15,148 nucleotides of DNA from Phoronis ovalis (Eukaryota; Phoronida; Phoronidae). The position numbers and the translations under genes are program-made. Where the stretch lies: assembly GCA_028565635.1 (NCBI GenBank), contig JAOXYB010028956.1, forward strand, positions 1 to 15,148, given 5' to 3'. Under the pieces are notes generated by a model, which saw only the letters and a list, made by a program, of their open reading frames with translations, was not told where the DNA came from and did no database searches. Positions 1-9,048 of this stretch are shown piece after piece (the first letter of the stretch is position 1; the number at the start of each line of letters is the position of its first letter).

Positions 1-86
1 TACAAAGATGGCTTTACAACTACAGAAACTACATCATATGATGGGCATCTGTCTGCACCCGCAGACCTCTTGTTTGTTTTTTTTAG

Positions 87-147
87 AGTGCAGCTGAAGA
101 CAAAGTGCTCCAAAAATGTGATCAAAAATGTTATTACTTTTATCAAG
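87..147 (+). CDS. RNF10: Exon 1 (internal): start of RNF10-like block
   Basis: A pyrimidine-rich tract ending TTTTTTTTAG precedes the exon, and CAAG|GTAATA closes it. It enters in phase 0 and leaves in phase 1. It encodes about 20 residues ending YYFYQ. With the next exon this reads YYFYQ-A-SDGQRIFL, which matches the conserved YFYQA-DGQ-FL stretch I know from RNF10 proteins. That join across an intron is strong evidence for both splice sites. The residues before YYFYQ are acidic and polar and not diagnostic. An alternative acceptor two bases downstream (AG at 87-88) would give another frame and is not supported by the join. Confidence 0.75.
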
Positions 148-415
148 GTAATAGCACTTTTGCCTAATAAATAAAACTGTTTGTTTTGTGCAAAAATAAA
201 TGATGTAAAGTAGACGTAGTTACCGTACATCAATATAATTTCATATAAGAGGCAACTGGTATTTTAACAAATATGAATTTTTTCGTTTTTGGTCCTTGTA
301 ATACTATTTTTAAAAAGATGTCAAATGCTGGGTTAGTTGACGTACACTTACTCTTAGAGATGTTTTATAAAAATTGAAGTGTGATAAAGGCAATGAGAGT
401 TTACTATATTTTTAG

Positions 416-667
416 CCTCTGATGGACAGCGCATTTTTCTTGATGCCAGAAACAGTTTGTGTTTAACTTCTGAGTATGGTGATCTACAGCTTGCACCAAA
501 TGAGATAACAGCAACAATTTTTAGAGTTGTACACAAGACTGTGGATGAAAAGTTACGACAAGAGAAGCCATATCTGAAACATTTGCCATTAACTTGTGAA
601 ATTTCAGAAGTTGAACTTAATCTTAGGCCACCATTAGTTAGCTTGAAAACTTTATTGTTATATGCAG
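416..667 (+). CDS. RNF10: Exon 2: RNF10-like conserved block
   Basis: The acceptor is TATTTTTAG before 416 and the donor is GCAG|GTGAGT after 667. It is a symmetric 1-1 exon of 252 bases. Its 84 codons carry the core signature of the RNF10 segment that follows the RING finger: FLDARN, then EYG, an A-T-I-F strand, TVDEKLR, YLKHLPLTCE, ELNLRPPLVS and a final TL. RNF10 is an E3 ligase that ubiquitinates 40S ribosomal proteins RPS2 and RPS3 in ribosome quality control; this block is conserved in the family but is not the catalytic RING. In ordinary RNF10 a charged, Lys/Arg/Glu-rich stretch follows the TL. Here the exon ends after TLLLYAG and the next exon encodes a zinc finger. The catalytic RING, if present, must be upstream of the window. 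The family call comes from recalled similarity, not alignment. Confidence 0.8.
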
Positions 668-742
668 GTGAGTTTTTGTTTTACTGCAATGCTTTTATCT
701 GTTCAAGTAGAAACCTGGCAATTTTCTTTTTATTAACATAGC

Positions 743-865
743 ATTCCATTAGTAAAAAGCTGATATTATTAGTGAAAAAATGTGCAGCCGTGGCTGTATA
801 TATTATACAATAAATTCTTAAGGTTTTCAGAAATGAAATACTTGACTTTTTACTAATAATGGAAC
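743..865. mobile_element. Small inverted-repeat element (MITE-like)
   Basis: ATTCCATTAGTAAAAAG at 743 is mirrored by CTTTTTACTAATAATGGAAC ending at 865, with three extra bases in the right arm. The arms of about 20 bases enclose about 80 bases of AT-rich sequence. It lies early in intron 2. No clear target-site duplication is seen, so an unrelated hairpin is possible. Confidence 0.4.
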
Positions 866-1985
866 AGTATTTAATGCCATGGTTTAGCACCAATGCATAT
901 ATGCTTGCAAAATGCATGCTGTTCTTGCACTTTTTAAGGTTGTAGAAGAGATTGGCTGGTGATCTTTTTTAACTATAAAGGGTTTTTTTTTGGCTATAGG
1001 GGGCACTTTTCAGAAAAAGGTGCTATATACATTTTTATGGTAGTCATAGGTTAGTCGTCGTCATAGTATGTAACACTTTGTCTCACAATAACAGCGTCAC
1101 TTTTTACCCGATCAGCTTCATATTTGGTATAGCGTATTCACAAGTGCAGGTACTTATAAGCTTGACCTTGATTACTTCCAATATGGCCGGCTGACAGCAG
1201 TGTTTGTTTCCAAGAGGGCAAGTCTATAGCCGCAAAGATAAAACACTGCCTGGATTATTCAGAGGTGGTTCTAGGAAGGCCATAGATTGGTGGGCCAAGT
1301 AACATTTTAAAATGACCTTCAGAAGTAGGTCAAATGCTGGTATGAATCTTCCACATGTCTTGCTGCATATAACACTTTCTTTGTCTCAATGACTTCTTCA
1401 GTTTTTATTTAATTTGCTTTAAATTTGGTAATATTCATCGTAATAACGGCTTCAGATTTTATCCAATCAGCTTCATATTTGATTTTGAAGTGCAGGTCTA
1501 ATTACAGGTTTGATATAATATTGACCCGGATAACTTCCAATATGGTCAACTAGCTAGTTGCCATGTTTATTCCTAAGAAGACATGTCATGTTGCGTTTAT
1601 AGCCGCAAAGACAAAGCACTGCCTGGACGATTTAAAGGTTTTTGTAAGAAAGTTGGTGGGCATAATAGGCTAGGTAACATTTTAAAATGACCTTGAAAAC
1701 TAGGTCAAGTGCTGATTCTAACGTTTGATATTTGTTGTTGTGCATAACGGTTTCTTTGTCTCGCAATAACTGACTGAGTTTTTACCCGATCAGTTTCATA
1801 TTTGGTACAGGGTAAACACAGGTCAAAGTGCAGGTCGCTATTAATTTTGACTTTTATTACTTCCAATATGGCCAATTGGTAGCCAAGTTTGTTCCCAAGA
1901 TAGTATGTCATTGCATCTATAGCCATACAGACGGAGCACAGCCTGGATGATTCTTAGGTGGTTTTGGCCTAATTCACTTTCTACG

Positions 1986-2345
1986 AATATAGTACTGGCA
2001 TATTAATACACATATTATTTTCTTTTGGGGGATGTCGTTTTAATTGTGTATGTTTCGTAATGTCTAAAGCAATAACACTCCAGAGTTCATATAAGTTTTT
2101 AAAAATCGTAATTTGAATTCGAGCCTACTTGCCTTAGGAATAGTGCGATTCGTGGGTCAATTTTGTTCTAACGCCATTTTCTCAAAATTGGTATGGACAT
2201 GACTGCACGAAAAATTAACTGGTAGTGTATGAAAGAGTGTATGCTCACATTATGAAGAGAAAATAGTTCTAGCAATGTTGGTATGTTTGATACCTGTATG
2301 GACGTTATAATGTTTTTCTATTCGGTTGGATGGGGAGTCTAATGA
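1986..2345 (+). repeat. Left arm of large inverted repeat
   Basis: This arm starts at AATATAGTACTGGCATATTA and ends near GGTTGGATGGGGAGT. Reverse-complementing 2546-2910 gives the same order of blocks: ATTAATACACATATT, CTAAAGCAATAA, TAATTTGAATTCG, TAGTGC-ATTC-TGGGT, GTATGGACA-GACTGCAC, TAACTGGTAGTGTAT, TTTTTCTATT-GTTGGATGGGGAGT. By eye about three quarters of positions agree. It interrupts the intron-2 array. Confidence 0.75.
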
Positions 2346-2545
2346 AGTACTTAGGCCAATGTTCTAGGAAGGCCATAGAATGGTGAGCGTAATAGGCTAC
2401 GTGACATTTTAAAATGATCCTGAGAATTAGGTCAAATGCTGGTATGAATCTTCTAAATTTTTGCTGCGCATAACACTTTCTTGTCTCACAATAACTTTTT
2501 ATTTGATCAGCTTCATATTCAGTACAGAGTAAGGCATGAGTATAC

Positions 2546-2910
2546 CTTTAAACTCCCCATCCAACTCAATAGAAAAATGTTGGAAACTTCGTGCACATAT
2601 AATAGAGCAACATTCCCCGAACTATTATCACTTTGCAATGTGAACGTACACCATTTTATACACTACCAGTTACTTTTTTGTGCAGTCTTGTCCATACTGA
2701 TTGTGAGAAAATTGCGTTAGAGCAAAATCTACCCATGAATTGCACTATTCCAGTGGAAAATAAACCCGAATTCAAATTCCAATATTAAGAATTTTATTGC
2801 TTTAGTCAGAAAGTACGACATGCTGATATTACAAAACACCTAAAATTGAAACGCCACGTATCCTCAAAAAAAGAAAAATATGTGTATTAATATACCAGTT
2901 GTACTATATT
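2546..2910 (-). repeat. Right arm of large inverted repeat
   Basis: Reverse-complement partner of the left arm, running from AAACTCCCCATCCAAC outward to TATACCAGTTGTACTATATT. The arms are separated by about 200 bases that are themselves a fragment of the array unit (GGAAGGCCATAG through GATCAGCTTCATATT). The pair may be two opposed insertions of one 360-bp element, or a foldback element that captured array sequence. Confidence 0.75.
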
Positions 2911-3208
2911 TGTATGTAATGTCAACAAAGCCTCATGCTATGGTGTACATAGGCCGTAAATACAGGTCAAGGTACAGGTTGGTAAACATTTTAACCTAGA
3001 TCACTTCCGAAGATGGGTGGCTATCAACAGGTTTGATCTCAAGATTGTACATCGTAATAACAGTTTCAGCTTTTCGACATAGTGGCTGGGCATATAGTTG
3101 TTGCGAAGGAGTTGTAATTGTCGCATGTAATACTGTGCTTTCCTTTATCTCGCGATAACAGCTTCAGTTTTTAGCCGATCAGCATCTTATTCGGTACAGG
3201 GTAAATAC

Positions 3209-3235
3209 AGGTCAAAATGCAGGTCAATTTGACCT
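3209..3235 (+). promoter_or_regulatory. AGGTCA half-site cluster, consensus ERE-like palindrome
   Basis: AGGTCA at 3209-3214 and 3221-3226 plus TGACCT at 3230-3235. The last two form AGGTCA-ATT-TGACCT, the exact inverted repeat with 3-base spacer known as the oestrogen response element. It lies in a repeat unit whose other copies have weaker versions, so it may be chance within the repeat. Binding is not shown. Confidence 0.3.
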
Positions 3236-3360
3236 TGATTACTTCCAATATGGCTGACTGGGGAGCACGTTTGTTCCTGAGTGGGCAAGTAATGTTGCGT
3301 CTATAGCCGCGAAGACGAAGCGCTACTTGGACGATTCAAATGTGGTTATAGGAAGGCCCA

Positions 3361-3760
3361 GTTCTAGCTTGGTGGGCGTAATAGGCAAGTAGGTAAAATG
3401 CCGGTATGCATCTTGAACATTTTTTACCATGCGTTACACTTTCTTTGTCTTACAATAACTGCTTTATTTTTTTTCCAATCAGCTCCATATTCGGTACAGA
3501 GTAATACAGGTCGTCATACTACAGGTTATGTATAATATTAATGGGATTACTACCAACAAGGCGGACTGGCGGCCATGTTGGTTCTCGAGATTGCATGTTG
3601 TAATACCAGCTTCAGTTTTTACCCCATCAGCTTCAAGTAGGTCAAATGCCGGTATGAATCTTCGATATTTTTTACCGTACATAACACTTTTTTGTCTCGC
3701 AATAACTATGTCGGTTTTTATCCAATCAGCTTTATATTTGATAGCAAGTTAGTGCATGTC
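3361..3760 (+). repeat. Compressed array subunits
   Basis: In this part of the array the GATCAGCTTCATAT-type landmark recurs at about 3478, 3626 and 3725, with spacings of 148 and 99 bases. Elsewhere full units are 300-360 bases, so internal deletions joined partial units here. Open frames on both strands in this stretch follow from the repeat and are not genes. Confidence 0.6.
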
Positions 3761-4859
3761 ACAGCACAGGTTACGTGTAATATTGACAAGGAATACTTGC
3801 AAAATGGCTGACTGGCGGCCATGTTGGTTCTCAAGATTGCACGTCATAATAACAGCTTTAGTTTTTGTCCGATCAGCTTTATATTTGGTCCAGAGTAAGT
3901 ACAAGTAACAGTGCAGGCTATGTATAATTTTGACTTAGTGACACTTCCAATATGGCTGACTGGCAGCCATGTTTCTTTCTGAGAGAGGGCACGTAATGTT
4001 GTGTCTATAGCTGTGAAGACGAAGTGCTGCCTGGATTATTCAAAGGTGACTCTAGGTTGGTGTGCGACATGTTTTACCTTGCATAACACTTTCTTTGACT
4101 CGCAACAACTGTGTCAAAGTACAGGTTTTCTATTATATTGACCCGGCTTACTTCCAACATGGCTGACTGGTGGCCATATTGGTTCTCGAGATTGCACGTC
4201 GTAATAACAGCTTCAGGTTTTACCGATCAGCTTCATATTTGGCAGCCATGTTTGTTCCTGAGAAGGCACGTAACATTGCATCTATAACTGCAAAGACAAA
4301 GCACTGCATGGACGATTCAAAGGTGGTTCTAAGAAATCCATAGGTTGATGGGCATAATAGGCTAGGTGACACTTCAAAATGACCTTTACAAGTAGGTCAA
4401 ATGCCGGTATGAATCTTCCACAATTTTTACGGTGCGTAACTTGCTTTGTTTCGCTTTGGTTTTTATCCAATTAGCTCCATGTTCGGTACAGAGTAAGCAC
4501 AGGTCAAAGCACAGGTTATATATAGTATTGATCCAGATTACTTCCAATATGGCTGACTGGCAGCCATGTTTGTTGCCGAGAGGGGCACAAAATGTTGCGT
4601 CTATAGCTGCAGACGAAGCAATGTGTATAGCTTTCCTTGTTTTGCAATGAATGGTTCGGTTTTTATCTGATTAGCTCCATATGCAGTAAAGAATAAGTAC
4701 TGGTCAAAGTACAGATTATGTATAATATTGGCCCAAATTACTTCCAACATGGCCAACTAGTGTCGATATTTGTTCTTAAGAGGGCACAAAGACGAAGCGC
4801 TGCTTGGAGGATTCAAAAGTGGTTCTAAGAAGGCCATATGCTGGTGGCCCAAATGGGTA

Positions 4860-5515
4860 ACTTTTTCACAAATTGATCCCCAAAAATGGATCCACTTTTC
4901 ATAAATGTCCATAAAGATTGATCCACTTCTCAACAAACGCTAAAAATGGGTTGTTCTTTTCACGATTTTATTTAAAGCTAGCAAGTACTCCCCGGGGGTA
5001 ACGCATTGGACGGCACATACAGTAATTTTGAATAAGAGTACCTCACCAAAACAATGATAAACCAGATTACGCGTGATATATTCTATTATTTTCTAATGTA
5101 AAAAACCAATAATGTTAAAAAAATATAATCCTACCCATGGGATAGGCATTAGACATGACAAATGTCTTGTTATCATAATTAGCTTCATATTTGGTACATA
5201 ATAAGTGCAGGTCAAATTACAGTTTAGATATAATCTTGACCCGGAATACTTCCAATATGGCCAACTTGTGTCCATCCTACTCCTTTGCATACCCATTACC
5301 CAGAGAAAGCCCTCTCATGGGTACAGTAAATAAGTACAGGTCTGCTAAGTCTGTTATATACAACATGTAGCATCACTTGGGTATAATTGACGTGTCATAC
5401 CAGAATGTGTTTCGTATTAAAGCAGTTTTAATGATCATCTACTTTTTAATTTGATCATCATTTTGTGTCACATATCTGTGTTTGTTTTGATGTCGTAATT
5501 CTGGTTTCCTTGTAG
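4860..5515. other. End of intron 2: little identifiable content
   Basis: The array thins out here. A short near-duplicate occurs at about 4875-4955 (TTGATCC followed by AAAAATGG, twice). One last array copy covers about 5170-5265, and ordinary AT-rich intron follows up to the exon-3 acceptor. No coding signal seen. Confidence 0.4.
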
Positions 5516-5626
5516 AGGAGGAAATCATTATGTGCCCATTCTGTGAAGTAAAATATCCGTTGACGGACCTTTATAAGCACATTACAGAAAATCACAAAGT
5601 TTGTGATACAGACATGGAGATTGACG
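5516..5626 (+). CDS. Exon 3: C2H2-like zinc finger
   Basis: The acceptor TTTCCTTGTAG precedes 5516 and GACG|GTATGT ends the exon. It is 111 bases, phase 1-1. The 37 residues hold one finger: Cys codons at 5533 and 5542, His codons at 5578 and 5593, giving CX2CX11HX4H with the core MCPFCEVKY and DLYKHITENH. The Cys-His gap is one residue shorter than the classical 12, so it is C2H2-like and not canonical. Acidic residues flank it (EEE before, DTDMEID after). A lone finger of this kind may bind a protein, ubiquitin or nucleic acid; the sequence does not decide. It has no counterpart in the RNF10 proteins I know. Confidence 0.8.
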
Positions 5627-7150
5627 GTATGTAGACTTGAATGTAAAGAATAATAAAGTGCCTAACATAACAACTGGTACAAGTGTGTTTTTCAGGTGTA
5701 ATGAAGAACATATTTTACAAACAAAAAATAGTAATATTGATGAACAGTATTAATAAACAAAATATATTAATAGTTAGCAGCTGGGTTAGGTCAAGATAGT
5801 AATAAGTGTATTGCAGGTCGGTTGAAATTTCGACTATACTGGAGGACAGGGATGGGCAATCTGTTAATTTTTCATTCCGTTATATCTTTGGATTTTTGGA
5901 AGACAAAAGTATATTTATTTAGTAATTCATATTAAAGTATTATATATATTATCAGTATGCTTGCTTATTATATTTTTATTTATATGTCTCCATTAATTCA
6001 TGTTAAAAATGTTAAGCATTGATGTTCTATGGAAATCCATTTATTTAGGATAATATTATAGTGTTTTAGTACATTAAAGTAATATAGAGTTTCTTCATTG
6101 TGACTTAATTGTCACATTGTATTATATATATCTATAAAATATTTTTTGCTTGGTTTTGGGATCTTTGAGTTCTTTGTTTTTTGATGCCGATTTTCGCATT
6201 GTTTTACCTATATTCAATTTCATTTTTCAGATAGTAATATTTTTTTTATACATTATTATACTATTAATGATACATTGTCCAATTAAAAAATATGCATGCA
6301 AGTACATAAAATAATATAGTAAGGGAAAAGCTTAAAAAAATATCATTTTTGTTTCACCCTTAGTATTTCATATTTGGTCTCATTGTATAGGGAAATTTAT
6401 GCTGATCAAGAATATCACATATTTTCAGCTGGGCAGGTAACATGTTGCATCACATTTTCTGAGGTGACATGTGTGTGTGTGTGTCTGGGTCTGTGTCTGT
6501 CTGTGTGTATATATATAATAACACAATACAACACGGGCAATACAGAAGCCATGCTTGTTTTAGAAATGGACAAATATATTTGGACTTTTCCGTGTATCTG
6601 GTATGCTCATGAACACTTGTTTATTTGTAAGTAAATCACGCAATATCTGTAAAGTTAACTACAATAAAAAATTAGAGATTAGAGTGGGGATTATAGCCAT
6701 GATTTGATAACCCACATTAAATACTGAATGATAAAAATTGAGATAATTGTACCAGCATTACAATATGGTTCTTGGCATTAGTTTAGTATGTAACTTCAAT
6801 ATCCGATTTTTATCGGAGTTTTTTGGTGACCTCGAGAAAGATAGTGTAAACTGTCGGATATTGACATCCGGAAACATGTTTTTCATTCGGATATTTTGTA
6901 GGTTAAATCGGAGAACATCCGGTATTTTCTGCAGTTTCCGCATTCCTGATTAGTCAAATTATAGTTAATTATAGATACATGTAGTAAACAAAAGTGACAA
7001 AACAAAGTAAAAATCATAAAAGCAAAACATACTTTTAAAACTGCATGTCTATATTTATTCATATTTCATTATATATATTTTAGAACATTATATGAACAAC
7101 TAGAAACCTGGCATCCTTCACATATGTTGAAAATAAATTCAAAAAACAAC
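5627..7150. other. Intron 3, first half: AT-rich, GT microsatellite, no exon found
   Basis: This is AT-rich sequence with long T and A runs. A GT-rich simple repeat (TGTGTGTGTGTCTGGGTCTG and onward) lies at about 6468-6515 and runs into a TATATATA tract. A cluster of ATCCG/CGGAT motifs lies at 6797-6930. The frames open here (6374-6634 and 6747-6953) have no splice context matching the required phase 1 and no recognisable protein. Confidence 0.5.
6797..6930. repeat. Cluster of inverted ATCCG/CGGAT motifs
   Basis: CAATATCCGA at 6798-6807 is the exact reverse complement of TCGGATATTG at 6854-6863, a possible stem with a loop of about 46 bases. Further CCGAT, ATCGGAG, ATCCGG and TCGGATATT copies continue to about 6925. 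The cluster stands out in AT-rich surroundings. Origin unknown; possibly a relic element. Confidence 0.35.
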
Positions 7151-7808
7151 TACGGTACTGTTAATGGGGGCGATTAATAGAGAGGGGGCGATTATTAACT
7201 TATTTCTACTCCTGGCATTAATATTTTAGATTTTTTTTAAATTATTGTTTGCGATATATAAGCAAGATTTTGAAGATTGTCAGTTTATCAAACAAAATTG
7301 GCTTATTTAAGCGAAATTCTGTGTGTAATGGAATTTTATTTTGAAAGAAAAACTTCCAAACCTTAAATAAACAGTAAGTTTATTTTTTTGGTCTGATACC
7401 TAGAGAAATTTGCACGGTGCATACAACCTTGCTCAACATAGAAACACAATTAATGTGAACGTAATCGGTAAGAAGCATAAATCACCTTCTAGCGTACTCG
7501 GCATGGAAATTCTATTGGAAATATTATTACATGGAGGTAATCCAAAGTTTGTTTTGCAAGTCAAAACACTTATTAAAGATAATACCATATTTCCTAAAAC
7601 CCAATAAAGAGCTACTCAGATCTTTGATATAATAATGAATTAAAATGTGATTATCTCGTATTAATTCAGATGGGTCTTTAAGTCAAATTGCCGCCCAGGG
7701 GGCGATTACTAGAGAGGGGACGATTATTGATTTATTTTAGTCACCAGAGGGGTGATTATTAGAGGGGGCAATTATTAAAATAGGGCGATTATTAGAGAAA
7801 ATACGGTA
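7151..7808. mobile_element. Element bordered by 18-bp GGGGGCGATTATTAGAG units
   Basis: Both edges carry same-strand copies of a GGGGGCGATTATTAGAG unit: starts near 7166 and 7184 on the left, and 7698, 7716, 7749, 7765 and 7783 on the right, mostly 16-18 bases apart. TACGGTA occurs at both extremes (7151-7157 and 7802-7808) in direct orientation. Similar unit arrays are scattered in marine invertebrate genomes as far as I recall. The edges are not terminal inverted repeats. The 500 bases between contain one open frame (7404-7607) with no family I recognise. Likely a non-autonomous or relic element. Confidence 0.45.
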
Positions 7809-8513
7809 ACTACATAATTTTAAAAATGCAATCAAAGAAGCAAACAAAGTTTCATGTACAGTTAAAAATTAGTATTCAGCAATTCTTTGAAATCTTTGTT
7901 TAGATAACATATCCTTTGATACATCAATCTTTTAATACATAACACTGTTGCAGTCAGGTAATTTATTCCTTACCTAAACTCCTTCATGTACTTGTATACG
8001 ACGTTCCTTTTATTCTATGGCAAGTATTTTGTGGATATCGAAAGAATTCCATATTCTCATGTTATTTCCATGCATGGCAATATTAATAAAGAGGTACATT
8101 TTAATAAAAAATATTTTAATTTTCCAAACACATCTTACAGCAGAAATCTCACACTTTGACCAAGTTTGCTTAGGTCTAAATTAAAAATAATAAGTGGATG
8201 TTATTTGTATGTAGTATTGCAACATTTAAACTAGACATTTATTGCTAGTACTTAGTTTAGTACTTTCAGTTATTTTCAAAATTATATATAACACATTCAT
8301 TCACAAACTAATCGTTACATCTCGCAGTATTTGTGCCACGGGAATTGTGAACCGAGTCTTCAGGCTTTTTTTTAATGGGTGTTATTAAAAAGCTCCATTG
8401 AATGAACGGATACACTTTTGAATGTTTGCATTTGAAATATTAATAATTAAAATGACCTATCCCAAGAACTGATTTCCTTTACACAAGTTCTTTAACTAAA
8501 ATGTTCTTTCTAG
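7809..8513. other. Intron 3, end: no identifiable content
   Basis: AT-rich intron sequence without repeats that I recognise or coding signal in the required phase, up to the tentative exon-4 acceptor. Confidence 0.4.
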
Positions 8514-8546
8514 AAATGTGTATGCTGGTTGCCAAGTACAAAAAAG
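8514..8546 (+). CDS. Exon 4: tentative 33-base microexon
   Basis: A good acceptor (GTTCTTTCTAG) precedes 8514 and AAAAAAG|GTGAAC follows 8546. It enters and leaves in phase 1, so the 11 codons (EMCMLVAKYKKG across the joins) can be included or skipped without breaking the frame. Only 88 bases separate it from the next exon. The phase fit and polypyrimidine tract are the evidence. The donor is moderate and the peptide is too short to recognise. It could be a cassette exon or chance. Confidence 0.4.
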
Positions 8547-8634
8547 GTGAACTTCACAGTGAATAATATTAGGCAGTGGCTGAGGGACATGTACTTCTGA
8601 ACTAATTGTAAAGTGATAATGGTATCTTTTTCAG

Positions 8635-8702
8635 GAAAGTCTGTAGATTTGTTTCTGAACTGCTCTAATAGGCAATTTCTCAGAAGGAGTCAGTGCAATA
8701 AG
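8635..8702 (+). CDS. Exon 5: N-terminal part of unrecognised domain
   Basis: The acceptor is TATCTTTTTCAG and the donor is AATAAG|GTTTGT. Only phase-1 entry is open; the other two frames hit stops (TAG or TAA) inside the exon, and phase 1 is what the upstream donors require. It leaves in phase 0. The 22 full codons read KSVDLFLNCSNRQF then LRRSQCNK, a helix-like basic stretch with two Cys that continues directly into the following exon. No family recognised. Confidence 0.7.
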
Positions 8703-9048
8703 GTTTGTACATCATGTTCTACATATATATATCTTATCTTGTGTGTGTTTTGGTAATGCATTGAGCAAGCACTAAAACTGCTGTACTCAGTTACTCACAC
8801 CTTACTTTAATAGCAGTTCTTTAAAAGCTTCAAATGACTGTTTGTCCCATTTATTTACACAAATAATAACTAAGCAAGGCCTGGAAAATATTGAATTCAT
8901 TGATTGCAACAGGTTTATTGAAAATGTAGCAGCAGAAAAAAGATCACACGACTAATAAAGATAATTTTTAATTTAGTATTTTTCTTTTGATTGGTTAGAA
9001 ATGTTAGTTCTGACAAACCATTACCTGATAATAATCTGATTATTTTAG
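8703..9048. other. Intron 5
   Basis: A 346-base phase-0 intron with donor GTTTGT and acceptor TTATTTTAG. Apart from a short TATATATATA run near 8723, nothing notable is seen. Confidence 0.6.

Larger units (their letters stand above)
1050..5340 (+). repeat. Degenerate same-orientation repeat array in intron 2
   Basis: At least a dozen diverged copies of one unit lie head to tail. Landmarks recur in fixed order: TCTCGCAATAAC, GATCAGCTTCATATTTGGTA, ACAGGTCAAAGTGCAGG, TTGACC, ACTTCCAATATGGC, GACTGGCAGCCATGTTTG, TCTATAGCCGCGAAGACGAA, GGACGATTCAAAGGTGG, AGGAAGGCCATAGG, ACATTTTAAAATGACC, AGGTCAAATGC. ACTTCCAATATGGC-like cores are near 1174, 1533, 1859, 3241, 3549, 3794, 3943, 4149, 4539, 4739 and 5247, so spacing runs from about 150 to over 500 bases and many units have deletions. 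No unit has a long conserved frame; apparent ORFs inside are chance. A large inverted repeat interrupts it. Confidence 0.85.

Noticed and set aside
2481-2720. 79-codon + strand open frame
   Set aside because: It spans array sequence and the right arm of the inverted repeat; no coding signal.
3479-3752. Overlapping open frames on both strands
   Set aside because: They lie in degenerate array units and arise from the repeat, not from a gene.
6374-6634. 86-codon + strand open frame
   Set aside because: Much of it is a GT microsatellite, and there is no matching splice context or protein similarity.
7404-7467. Possible exon between an AG at 7403 and the CG|GTAAGA donor
   Set aside because: Its open frame needs phase-0 entry, while the upstream donor at 5626 gives phase 1. 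It also lies inside a mobile-looking element.
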